A stretch of 64,000 nucleotides of DNA from Taudactylus pleione (lineage: Eukaryota > Chordata > Amphibia > Anura > Myobatrachidae), in the NCBI GenBank assembly GCA_031769625.1, contig JAUIMM010000003.1:332501-396500 (forward strand). Direction: 5' to 3'. The position numbers were made by a program, and so were the translations under genes. Every line of letters starts with the position of its first letter. The first letter of the stretch is position 1. Under the pieces are notes generated by a model. The model was not told the DNA's origin. It made no database searches and was given only the letters and a program-made list of their open reading frames with translations. Shown here one piece after another: positions 62,001-64,000 of the stretch.

Positions 62001-63039
62001 CACTTACCTGCAGATGTCGGCATTTTAACCGTCGGGGATTCGGGCGTCGGTATTGTGACCACCGGCATTCTGTGCGCCGGGATCCGCGATGGTTGAAACC
62101 GTTAGTAAGTATTAAGTGATCAAAGAAGTCAGCTCGGGAGAGCATACAGCATAGTCAGCAGCTATCAGTGTACAACGCTATACAAAGCGTATTGAGGGCA
62201 CTCCTGGTGAAAGAGCTTACAATCTCATGGAAAAATTTGGGAATTGAAACTGGAAGGAGCAGAGATACCAATGTGAGTATAGACGGGGCTCTAATAAACA
62301 GGCGGGTTTTCAGAGAGTACGCATATTAATTACCTTCTTGCTTCCAACGTTAATCAAGGTTATTACACTATAAGGCGTTTGTTAGTCACTTTTTGTCTAC
62401 ATAAATTCGTTCGGGACCCTGCAACAACGGTCCCCCTGGAAGAACACTTATCTGCCACTGTGTATACGGGAAGGGTGTGGTGGAAAGGACTCCACTATAG
62501 AACTTACGGGACTTTTAGAATCATTTGGTGTAGTGCCATTATTAGTTCCTCTTTATCAAAAGGGTTTTCAGAGAGTGTTTAAAGATTTGATGGTTTATCA
62601 AACGTGATAAAATTCCGCAGGTGGTTGGCAGCACAAGGGAAGACTTGTAGGCGCCAGCGGGCGGTGGTTATGAAAGAAGAGGTGAGGCATGAGTCAGGGG
62701 CAGAGCAACAAGAGCAGGAGGGAGAGTGTTTGAAGATGAGGTTTTAAATGTACGATGGGTCAGTGCTGTTGAAAACTTTGTGAAGAGAGTGAAGCATTGG
62801 TAATCAGTCTCTGGAGGTTATGGAGAGCCATTGTAGGGATTGGAAGATCGGCCTTGCCGCAGCATTTAGGACACAGCGAAGCGGCGACAGATGGGAGAGT
62901 GGATACCGGTTACAGGAGGCAGAATTTTTTTTTAGTATTTAACTTGAGAAATGCTTTAACATAATCATTAGCAGAGCTCAAAACTCACCTGTACAATCCA
63001 AGTCACCTGGGGGAGGTCCAGGCCCCGAGCTGCGACATC
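15058..63039 (-). CDS. DDX31: DDX31, DEAD-box RNA helicase, 3' half of the gene (six exons)
   Basis: This is the C-terminal 231 residues of DDX31 (yeast Dbp7), an ATP-dependent RNA helicase that acts in the nucleolus on pre-60S ribosomal particles. Exons in transcript order are 62989-63039, 55601-55740, 49323-49404, 39517-39628, 28787-28967 and 15058-15187. Seen: motif V ([10 protein letters not shown]), motif VI (HRVGRTAR), a [11 protein letters not shown] segment, an [17 protein letters not shown] segment, then [22 protein letters not shown] and a lysine-rich tail ending in TGA. Every junction has GT and AG with matching phase (0, 2, 0, 1, 2), and the exons sum to 696 bases, exactly 232 codons. 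Introns are 7248, 6196, 9694, 10549 and 13599 bp. [17 protein letters not shown] and the SEIKMEDIL-like segment favour DDX31 over DDX10, DDX18 or DDX55. The gene is partial because the N-terminal domain and motifs Q to IV lie beyond the window. No frameshift or stop interrupts the joined frame. Confidence 0.95.
15305..15612 (-). mobile_element. tRNA-derived SINE in the last DDX31 intron
   Basis: Read on the minus strand, the element starts gggcagcacagacggtg, has an A-box-like tggttagcattac and a perfect B box ggttcgattcc (15546-15556). The body continues gtttcctctggtttcctccc and ends near agcgctgcggaatatg. This matches the general form of tRNA-type SINEs with a conserved central domain widespread in fish and amphibians. 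It lies about 120 bp upstream of the terminal exon, in the same orientation as DDX31. Confidence 0.75.
15949..16349. mobile_element. MITE with gggtacacact ends, TSD taa
   Basis: The ends are agctgggtacacactgac and tagtgtgtacccacct, flanked by taa at 15946-15948 and 16350-16352. The interior consists of successive short palindromes (ttggccgatcattgattggccaa, gacagatatgtctgc), as in the copy at 9665. Confidence 0.8.
16551..16865. mobile_element. MITE with ggtgcccatccactag ends, TSD taa
   Basis: The ends aggtgcccatccactag and ctagtggatgggtacct are inverted, and taa flanks both (16548-16550, 16866-16868). The interior carries the same aacgat / atcgtt style of mirrored blocks as the tacacact group, with which it forms a superfamily. 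Flanking 16353-16547 and 16869-17377 hold nothing recognisable. Confidence 0.8.
17378..18116. mobile_element. Foldback-like element filled with telomere-like G-rich repeats
   Basis: The left flank (gccggcattcccgg, gacaggtcgggatcccgg, accagtatccgg) and right flank (ccgtcgggataccgctgtcgg, agcatcccgacagccggg) are related inverted sequence. Between them, 17478-18005 is a variable tandem array of ggttaggtttaggcaccgg-type units. Relatives lie at 35798-36300, 36456-36865 and 61486-62090. Confidence 0.65.
17478..18005 (+). repeat. Telomere-like G-rich minisatellite
   Basis: Imperfect units alternate ggttaggtttaggcaccg and ggggaggg with gttaggattagggtgcgg. Runs of three or more G every few bases give strong G-quadruplex potential on the plus strand. 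It is internal to a mobile element, so it is not a true interstitial telomere. Confidence 0.85.
18117..20016. other. Intronic DNA, nothing recognised
   Basis: There is no coding or RNA gene evidence. The segment at 19640-19860 ends in gtcgacatgctcatgtcaac and has a relative around 37515-37560 (atgccatgtcgacag), so part is repetitive. The remainder appears unique. Confidence 0.3.
20020..20365. mobile_element. Degenerate MITE of the tacacact group
   Basis: The left end ggcccctacacactagatg follows taa, and the interior has aacgatctaacc, gtttggtcgtttc and acagtgtgtatgtactagatcg phrases typical of the group. The right end is decayed. Confidence 0.4.
20366..24050. other. Intronic DNA; possible regulatory stretch and one MITE
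   Basis: Poly-A and AT-rich low-complexity DNA lies at 20600-21180. The stretch 22190-22450 (aattagcagatgtaattatt, gattcaaattaacaaac, gaatagtcattatgtgaatg) is unique-looking with homeodomain-type sites and may be a conserved noncoding element. At 23010-23480 is an old inverted-repeat element with repeated gaatttgt and ttgcaaa blocks. The remainder shows nothing. Confidence 0.3.
23626..23801. mobile_element. Palindromic MITE (gttgcccatagcaaccaatc family)
   Basis: The ends gggggaaagtgtactaaag and ctttagtaaatacacccc are inverted, as are agaagtggagatgttgccc and gggcaacatctccacttct. Flanks are cta and tta, a possible 3-bp duplication with one change. The copy at 30223-30397 is the same family. 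Confidence 0.8.
24051..25546. repeat. 30-bp minisatellite, about 50 units
   Basis: The unit is cgctataagtgagagatcac followed by cgttccttcc, with substitutions at a few fixed positions and one 4-base deletion near 25252. The 10-codon period yields long minus-strand frames repeating GDLSLIAG; these lack any context of a gene and are artefacts. It lies in the last DDX31 intron. Confidence 0.97.
25862..26790. mobile_element. Palindromic MITE (outer) split by a Harbinger-like MITE
   Basis: The left end gggggggatttatcaaagc then ttggagag is mirrored by ctccaagctttgataaacc and tccccc at 26767-26790. The interior 25925-26080 is itself an inverted repeat (gagtaatattcttgttatc mirrored by gataacaagaatattactc). 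The inner insertion lies at 26092-26682. Confidence 0.65.
26092..26682. mobile_element. Harbinger-like MITE, 591 bp, TSD taa
   Basis: The ends gggccccattcagaccc and gggtctgaattgggccc are inverted, with taa at 26089-26091 and 26683-26685. The interior holds the family phrases atgtttgcaatctgcgcatg, tttgtgggtggtgcc and ggcgtgcataataaagaagc. Confidence 0.85.
26791..28786. other. Intronic DNA, no gene; possible regulatory stretch
   Basis: The segment 27290-27680 (gctctataaatgatctc, cttaatgatctgttaagg, gtctaaatgcaaagac, gcataatcgcatgac) is unique-looking and could be conserved. Other parts, such as cacaaaatggctgccccc at 27122, are repeat fragments. No exon of another gene was found. Confidence 0.3.
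28787..28967 (-). CDS. DDX31: DDX31 exon, core of C-terminal domain
   Basis: This 181-bp exon reads [40 protein letters not shown] and then a basic stretch ending KDKHKR. The [17 protein letters not shown] block is the most conserved part of the C-terminal domain of this helicase subgroup and supports correct folding of the RecA pair. The acceptor follows a run of tc repeats (tcttttcctag); the donor is GAG|gtaagg. It ends two bases into an Arg codon. Confidence 0.95.
28968..29632. other. Intronic DNA, nothing recognised
   Basis: Apart from a tc-rich tract next to the exon acceptor (28968-28990), I see no gene, element end or strong structure. Confidence 0.3.
29641..29844. mobile_element. hAT-type MITE with perfect 8-bp TSD
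   Basis: The element starts cagtggttctcaaacac and ends gtttaagaacctgtg, flanked by identical atctaatc at 29633-29640 and 29845-29852. The 8-bp duplication and CAGNGG start are hAT hallmarks. At 204 bp it has no transposase. Confidence 0.85.
30223..30397. mobile_element. Palindromic MITE, 175 bp, TSD tat
   Basis: The ends ggggtatatttactaaag and ctttagtaaatagacccc are inverted; tat flanks both sides (30220-30222, 30398-30400). It has the same family core (gttgcccatagcaac mirrored by gttgctatgggcaac) as 23626-23801. Confidence 0.85.
30401..32479. other. Intronic DNA; faint LINE-like traces
   Basis: Near 31016 the plus strand reads RGLPEA, reminiscent of the RNNIRIRGLPE motif of L1-type ORF1, with coiled-coil-like glutamate-rich text before it, but frames are broken throughout. 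The segment 31990-32190 is AT-rich with an inverted pair gatttaaataggatttttta / taaaaaatcctattcaaatc. Nothing else is supported. Confidence 0.25.
32698..33039. mobile_element. Second copy of the 431-type repeat element
   Basis: This begins cactagcgcacgcagg and tracks the copy at 431 through the facing GGCGGAGGC / TTGGCTCCGCC blocks and ggtctacaa to gcaaggtaagtgtgtgtgtaa. It has a single copy of the motif that is amplified about 15-fold at 701-1218. Confidence 0.6.
33040..33104. repeat. 31-bp-arm hairpin with hammerhead-like text
   Basis: The arms 33040-33070 and 33074-33104 are inverted copies (one mismatch) separated by cct. Each holds ggagc-loop-gctcc followed by gaaacgtt. This resembles stem II plus the GAAA core of hammerhead motifs found in Penelope-like retroelement repeats, but the CUGAUGA box is not intact. 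The following 150 bp (gtctccgagtgccgcag) is compatible with a Penelope-type terminal repeat. The identification is tentative. Confidence 0.35.
33263..33342. repeat. (TA)n/(CA)n microsatellite
   Basis: A TA run is interrupted by a short acacacacac block. Other TA microsatellites lie at 40811-40865, 41118-41150, 59041-59089, 59256-59310, 59648-59680 and 63793-63831. Confidence 0.95.
33375..34590. other. Intronic DNA, nothing recognised
   Basis: Open frames up to 89 codons (33753-34022) show no motif or family likeness. No repeat termini or RNA structures were identified. Confidence 0.3.
34594..35191. mobile_element. Harbinger-like MITE, 598 bp, TSD aca
   Basis: The ends gggcctgattcagagcc and ggctctgaatcaggccc are perfect inverted repeats; aca flanks both (34591-34593, 35192-35194). 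The interior is the family standard with atgttcgcacatctgcgcatg and gtttgtgggtggtaac. A 235-codon minus-strand frame across it has no homologous content. Confidence 0.88.
35241..35400. mobile_element. hAT-type MITE, 160 bp
   Basis: The terminal repeats cagaggttcccaaa and tttgggaacctctg are perfect. Flanks atttagac and atttatac are an 8-bp duplication with one change. The element is nearly palindromic overall and related to 38545-38707. Confidence 0.88.
35409..35797. other. No gene; one inverted-repeat pair
   Basis: The pair gctgtttcagcggggcgcc (35551) and ggcgccccgctgaaacaac (35621) faces across about 50 bases, making a strong hairpin with 17 to 18 paired bases. Its class is unknown. Confidence 0.45.
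35798..36300. mobile_element. G-rich telomere-like element (second copy)
   Basis: The left flank gcagccgggaagccggcgg then cgacagccggcttcccgac and the right flank gggatgccgctgttggg enclose 35964-36190, with repeated gggttaggcacc and gaggttaggtttagg units. It belongs to the same family as 17378-18116. Confidence 0.6.
36456..36865. mobile_element. G-rich telomere-like element (third copy)
   Basis: Flanks gtcggcatcccggcgtgc and tctgaccagcgaaatcccg / acagccggaaatttcatacc match the first copy; 36580-36775 holds a short ggttaggtttaggcacc array. Its left end follows closely on the second copy. Confidence 0.65.
36869..37811. other. Intronic DNA, nothing recognised
   Basis: There is a short palindromic patch around 37517-37557 (catgtcgaca ... 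tgtcatgtcgacataac) related to 19840. No coding evidence. Confidence 0.3.
37815..38426. mobile_element. Harbinger-like MITE, 612 bp, TSD ata
   Basis: The ends ggacctcattcagagtcgg and ccgactctgaatgaggtcc are perfect inverted repeats; ata flanks both (37812-37814, 38427-38429). The interior follows the family order, with a small local duplication (tatgggagtgcata) near 38072-38104. Confidence 0.88.
38545..38707. mobile_element. hAT-type MITE, 163 bp
   Basis: The terminal repeats cagaagttcccaaa and tttgggaaactctg are inverted with one change; flanks acctaatg and gcctagtg are a decayed 8-bp duplication. It shares its interior (ggttttaaggatatcc, gaggtactaataaagtcacc) with 35241-35400. Confidence 0.8.
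38826..39353 (-). mobile_element. Tc1/mariner transposon, 5' part deleted (pseudo-transposase)
   Basis: The terminal repeats ctatgtagacaaaagtgattg are inverted at both ends, with TA before the left end. On the minus strand the C-terminal catalytic half of a Tc1-type transposase is visible: [20 protein letters not shown], then QDDNA and, after a frameshift, text equivalent to a [18 protein letters not shown] motif with a stop inside. Total length is 528 bp against about 1.5 kb for an intact element, so the DNA-binding half is missing. Confidence 0.85.
39517..39628 (-). CDS. DDX31: DDX31 exon, start of C-terminal domain
   Basis: This 112-bp exon encodes [26 protein letters not shown] and ends SLWAKK plus one base. 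The IRERxTVLQTxFEDYVH and WAKKAL pattern is the start of the DDX31 C-terminal (DUF4217-type) domain. The acceptor is tatccatacag and the donor AGG|gtaaga. It is phase 0 at its start and phase 1 at its end, joining AAG G|CA to give Lys-Ala at the next exon. Confidence 0.93.
39629..40810. other. Intronic DNA; possible regulatory stretch next to exon
   Basis: The segment 39715-39990 (aataataaagccgtttag, aatattaatggtaaaag, gaacagaaattacattg, catcaacgcattaaccc) is unique and could be conserved noncoding DNA. The segment 40560-40700 resembles an eroded hAT-type element (tcatgttttt ... aaaacatgacctgctgggg). Confidence 0.3.
40866..41117. mobile_element. Near-perfect 124-bp-arm palindrome within a TA microsatellite
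   Basis: Arms 40866-40989 and 40994-41117 match at 123 of 124 positions around a tttt spacer, and (TA)n lies directly on both sides (40811-40865, 41118-41150). This is the layout of a Micron-like or foldback MITE that targets TA repeats. Because it is symmetric, both strands show the same open frame. Confidence 0.9.
41200..41536. mobile_element. Possible hAT-type MITE
   Basis: The start cagtggcgatg and end ggttacgcccctg are loosely inverted (CAGNGGCG). Flanking 8-mers agree at only four positions, so the target duplication is not convincing. Confidence 0.4.
41545..43254. other. Intronic DNA with candidate conserved noncoding stretches
   Basis: A-runs lie at 41871-41889 and 41976-41994. From 42190 to 42860 the DNA is unique-looking with AT-rich sites (atgaatgcaaaattacac, cttcaaattaatgagaag, gttattaaaactaaagc, aaattaaagagcgctc) and no repeat likeness, which suggests regulatory content. 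No exon was found. Confidence 0.3.
43255..43462. repeat. 26-bp minisatellite with 78-bp higher-order unit
   Basis: Units of the form gcagtgagggcatgcatgca then ggacgg recur every 26 bases; three variant units form a 78-bp block repeated at 43303 and 43381. The unit is related to that of the array at 43686. Confidence 0.85.
43686..44988. repeat. 26-bp minisatellite, about 50 units
   Basis: The unit is ggatgggcagtgagtggaag then cgtgca. Blocks of variants (gagcaggatgggcagtgg, gagcagaatgggcgggga, ggaagggagcagg) show local homogenisation. Every reading frame is largely open, giving long spurious ORFs. Confidence 0.97.
44989..49178. repeat. 4.2-kb array of mixed 15- and 22-bp units
   Basis: From about 46000 the array interleaves gtgagtgtgtagata (15 bp) with a 22-bp form that has an extra ggtgtgt. 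The first kilobase is a more diverged form with longer units (gtagagtggagtgtagatag, tgagtgagagtgtggtatg). On the DDX31 transcript strand it is CA-rich and U-containing (cacacactcactatctac). It ends about 145 bp from the 82-bp exon. Confidence 0.95.
49323..49404 (-). CDS. DDX31: DDX31 82-bp exon sandwiched between tandem arrays
   Basis: The exon completes a Ser codon and continues [17 protein letters not shown] and [10 protein letters not shown]. The SVSE-KMEEIL stretch corresponds to the SEIKMEDIL-like segment that follows motif VI in DDX31. The acceptor is gctttttcttag and the donor AAG|gtgagc. Its length is not a multiple of three, so skipping it would shift the frame. The exon lies on a small unique island (about 49180-49432): the 15/22-bp array ends about 140 bp downstream in transcript sense, and the CA-rich array begins less than 30 bp upstream of the acceptor. 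Confidence 0.92.
53466..53588. repeat. Non-CA cassette inside the array, first copy
   Basis: A 123-bp unrelated sequence (gtagtgatggtacagtggc, gagtttgactgggtcgg, ctcccgtggagcagaagg) interrupts the array. It recurs at 54061-54183 with about two base changes, so it was copied along with neighbouring units. It was not recognised as a known element. Confidence 0.9.
54061..54183. repeat. Non-CA cassette inside the array, second copy
   Basis: This is a near-identical copy of 53466-53588, displaced by 595 bp; it marks a higher-order duplication in the array. Confidence 0.9.
55601..55740 (-). CDS. DDX31: DDX31 exon with helicase motif VI
   Basis: This 140-bp exon starts [10 protein letters not shown], carries motif VI (HRVGRTAR, whose arginines contact the ATP gamma-phosphate in DEAD-box proteins), then [18 protein letters not shown] and DHKI. 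The acceptor is tctgtcccaag and the donor CAG|gtaaga. It follows the motif V exon in phase 0 and ends two bases into a Ser codon completed by the exon at 49404. The next intron (6196 bp) is more than 90 percent tandem array. Confidence 0.95.
55741..56206. other. Intronic DNA upstream of the motif VI exon
   Basis: The phrase gggcctgattaagagatgg then atgctaacgcaattttg at 55928 resembles the end of a Harbinger-like MITE (compare 23020). The rest, like 55159-55600 on the other side of the exon, is AT-rich with no identifiable feature. Confidence 0.3.
56207..57370 (+). mobile_element. Tc1/mariner transposon with central deletion
   Basis: Terminal repeats sharing caaaagttttgagaatg and gtattggttttcaca lie at both ends. 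The plus strand encodes an N-terminal helix-turn-helix part (56570-56767: [34 protein letters not shown]), then, after a deletion at about 56766, the C-terminal catalytic part ([31 protein letters not shown], to 57149). The first catalytic Asp region is missing and a TGA lies at 56892-56894. A 22- to 24-bp motif ccatagtaacatctgac is repeated three times near 57225-57290. Confidence 0.9.
57371..59312. other. Intronic DNA; simple repeats only
   Basis: A T run lies at 57886-57904, a G run at 58783-58798 and TA microsatellites at 59041-59089 and 59256-59310. The unique part 58040-58270 has no coding frame. No element ends were found. Confidence 0.35.
59313..59642. mobile_element. Foldback element bracketed by TA/CA microsatellites
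   Basis: A 37-bp inverted repeat (starting cttgtgtactttac, ending gcagagagaaccca; one mismatch) lies at 59313-59349 and 59606-59642, with TA/CA repeats outside both ends. The interior is GC-rich unique sequence with a ggacactgg pair. This is the same layout as the palindrome at 40866. Confidence 0.75.
59643..60100. other. No gene; possible old repeat
   Basis: A pair gctgaaatttggcatg (59812) and catgccaaatttcagg (59855) forms a hairpin. A G run lies at 59754-59764. Otherwise nothing recognised. Confidence 0.3.
60103..60441. mobile_element. Tigger-like MITE, 339 bp
   Basis: The ends caggatgagtctcccatatcc and ggatatgggagcctcaacctg are inverted, with TA before the left end. The interior (tggatatcggac, acaccttatacacacagcc, tgaaggtcattttatacaat on the minus strand) closely resembles, from memory, a Tigger-class nonautonomous family known in mammals. 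Confidence 0.6.
60442..61485. other. Intronic DNA, nothing recognised
   Basis: The plus strand reads some coding-like text near 60595-60720, such as [19 protein letters not shown], but stops interrupt it and I could not assign a family; a decayed retroelement is possible. Confidence 0.3.
61486..62090. mobile_element. G-rich telomere-like element (fourth copy), split by a MITE
   Basis: The left part (61486-61553) has gtagggttagggttaa-type repeats and the right part (61995-62090) has cttacctgcagatgtcgg, ccgtcggggattcgggcg and ccggcattctgtgcgcc, equivalent to the flanks of the 17378 family. The MITE at 61554-61994 separates them. Confidence 0.6.
61554..61994. mobile_element. MITE with ggggtatccactag ends, TSD tta
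   Basis: The ends aggggggtatccactagacg and cgtctagtggatgcccccc are inverted, with tta at 61551-61553 and 61995-61997. The interior is made of gaacgattgaacgataatg-type blocks as in 9665 and 16551. It landed in the tta of a ttaggg-type repeat. Confidence 0.8.
62170..62930 (+). repeat. Interspersed repeat interrupted by a 243-bp insertion
   Basis: The left part (tatacaaagcgtattgagg, gtgaaagagcttacaatctc) and right part (gggaagacttgtaggcgcc, gcattggtaatcagtctctg, attgtagggattggaagatcg) resemble one widespread vertebrate repeat whose class I cannot name. A 15-bp direct repeat gggttttcagagagt (62304-62318, 62562-62576) brackets the inserted 62319-62561. Confidence 0.5.
62319..62561. mobile_element. 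243-bp retroposon-like insertion with 15-bp TSD
   Basis: The insertion is bracketed by perfect copies of gggttttcagagagt. A duplication of 15 bp is typical of LINE-driven insertion. The inserted sequence ends tttatcaaaa and was not assigned to a family. Confidence 0.65.
62989..63039 (-). CDS. DDX31: DDX31 exon with helicase motif V
   Basis: This 51-bp exon encodes 17 residues beginning [10 protein letters not shown] and ending VTWIVQ. It is motif V of the second RecA-like domain, which contacts RNA and couples binding to ATP hydrolysis. The acceptor is a long pyrimidine tract ending ctttgcag and the donor is CAG|gtgagt. Both junctions are phase 0. The leading Asp normally follows a Thr (TDVAARG) that must come from an exon outside the window. 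Confidence 0.93.
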
Positions 63040-63792
63040 CTGCAAAGAAAAAAAAAAAACACAGATTTTTTTTATTCATTTAAATAAATGGTTTAATTAA
63101 TTGGTAATTAACACAGATAAGGACAAGGTATTATGGACACAGATATAATAAGGATTGCCAGACAGATACAAAAAAAGATTTTTATTTCAAATAACTTTTT
63201 TTTTTTTTTATCATATTGAGAGTTTTTAGGAAAATGGTATTTGAGGAATAAAACAAAAAAAAATAAAAAATATGATAGCGCTTAGTTTTACCCATATTGT
63301 ACATGGTGCCAGCTGCACGGCATTATCAATGTCATATGTATACAAAACAGAATGACTTGTTACTGGTGCTAACACTAAAATGCTGGAAAATTAAAATAAA
63401 ATGAATATATAATATATATATGGGGTGTACCCAGCCTGTACCCCAAAAAACAGGCAAATTAATATTGGATAACATTATAGATGTATTTTACTGTCCAAAA
63501 GAAAAATATTTGCTACTTTTAAATGGCTGATTTTTTTTTTTTTTTTTTAAGAACAGTTAAAAATAATAGAAAGCATTTTTTTCCTTAACATAATTAAATT
63601 TGGGGTGCATAGTAACAGGTGGTTGCAGTCCTCCAATGATCCGTGTTGCAAAACGGGAAAATAGGGTGCTGAAAAATAATAAAGACGTACCCCTAATAGT
63701 GTAGTAATTAAAATAAGCAAACTTGCACTCAAAGGTAAGTATTGTAGGTACCAGAAAATAATGAAATGAAAGCTTATTTGATGTCACACACA

Positions 63793-63834
<42 letters not shown>

Positions 63835-64000
63835 ACCTGTGACTCCCGCCTATAATCCTAAAGATACCAGCTCCATCCATACAGCACCCCCATATATCTG
63901 TCCCTCATCTCTTAACCCATTATTCTGCACATTGCAGAGTATCAACCCAAAAATGATAAGTAATTATTGGCCTGAATTAAGCTACTTGAAAACTTCTAAT
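63040..64000. other. Intronic DNA upstream of the motif V exon
   Basis: Long A and T runs (63046-63058, 63190-63210, 63531-63548) and a TA microsatellite (63793-63831). No further DDX31 exon was found up to the window edge. Confidence 0.5.

Overview
This is vertebrate nuclear DNA, most likely from an anuran amphibian with a large genome. Introns are 6-14 kb, splice sites are GT-AG, and intergenic and intronic DNA is packed with DNA-transposon relics (PIF/Harbinger-like, hAT and Tc1/mariner miniature elements, a Helitron remnant, non-LTR LINE pieces, a tRNA-type SINE). The anuran assignment rests on my recollection of these repeat families, not on a search, so it is moderate.

One protein-coding gene is recognisable: the 3' half of DDX31, a DEAD-box RNA helicase (yeast Dbp7 orthologue) of the nucleolus and 60S ribosome assembly, on the minus strand. 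Six exons were found by reading across frames: 62989-63039 (helicase motif V), 55601-55740 (motif VI), 49323-49404, 39517-39628, 28787-28967 (C-terminal DUF4217-type domain) and 15058-15187 (basic tail and stop). All splice sites are GT/AG, phases match at every junction, and the joined coding length is 696 bases (231 residues plus stop). The upstream exons lie beyond 64000. Bases 1-15057 are 3' UTR and flanking DNA; in human the 3' neighbour is BARHL1, but no BARHL1 exon was seen here.

Layout: 1-5.5 kb, nested L1-like LINE, a 33-bp minisatellite element, a cut-down Helitron and an 0.8-kb MITE. 5.5-15 kb, flanking DNA with AT-rich, homeodomain-site-like stretches that may be conserved noncoding elements, a CR1-type LINE piece split by a MITE, and a nested Harbinger-like MITE. 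15-28.8 kb, last intron with a SINE, several MITEs, a telomere-like G-rich element and a 1.5-kb 30-bp minisatellite. 28.8-39.5 kb, MITEs, a possible Penelope-type fragment and more G-rich elements. 39.5-49.3 kb, a 124-bp-arm palindrome set in a TA tract, 26-bp minisatellites, then a 4.2-kb 15/22-bp array. 49.4-55.2 kb, a 5.7-kb array of about 50-bp units rich in CA. 55.2-64 kb, a deleted Tc1 transposon, TA-bracketed foldbacks, a Tigger-like MITE and nested insertions.

The most striking arrangement is the 82-bp DDX31 exon at 49323-49404. It sits on an island of about 250 bp between two very large tandem arrays. In the pre-mRNA the upstream array is UG-rich and the downstream array CA-rich, so they are potentially complementary and could affect how the exon is spliced. 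No wholly new coding system was found; nearly all long open frames are translations of tandem repeats whose unit or sub-structure stays in frame, or of palindromic MITEs.
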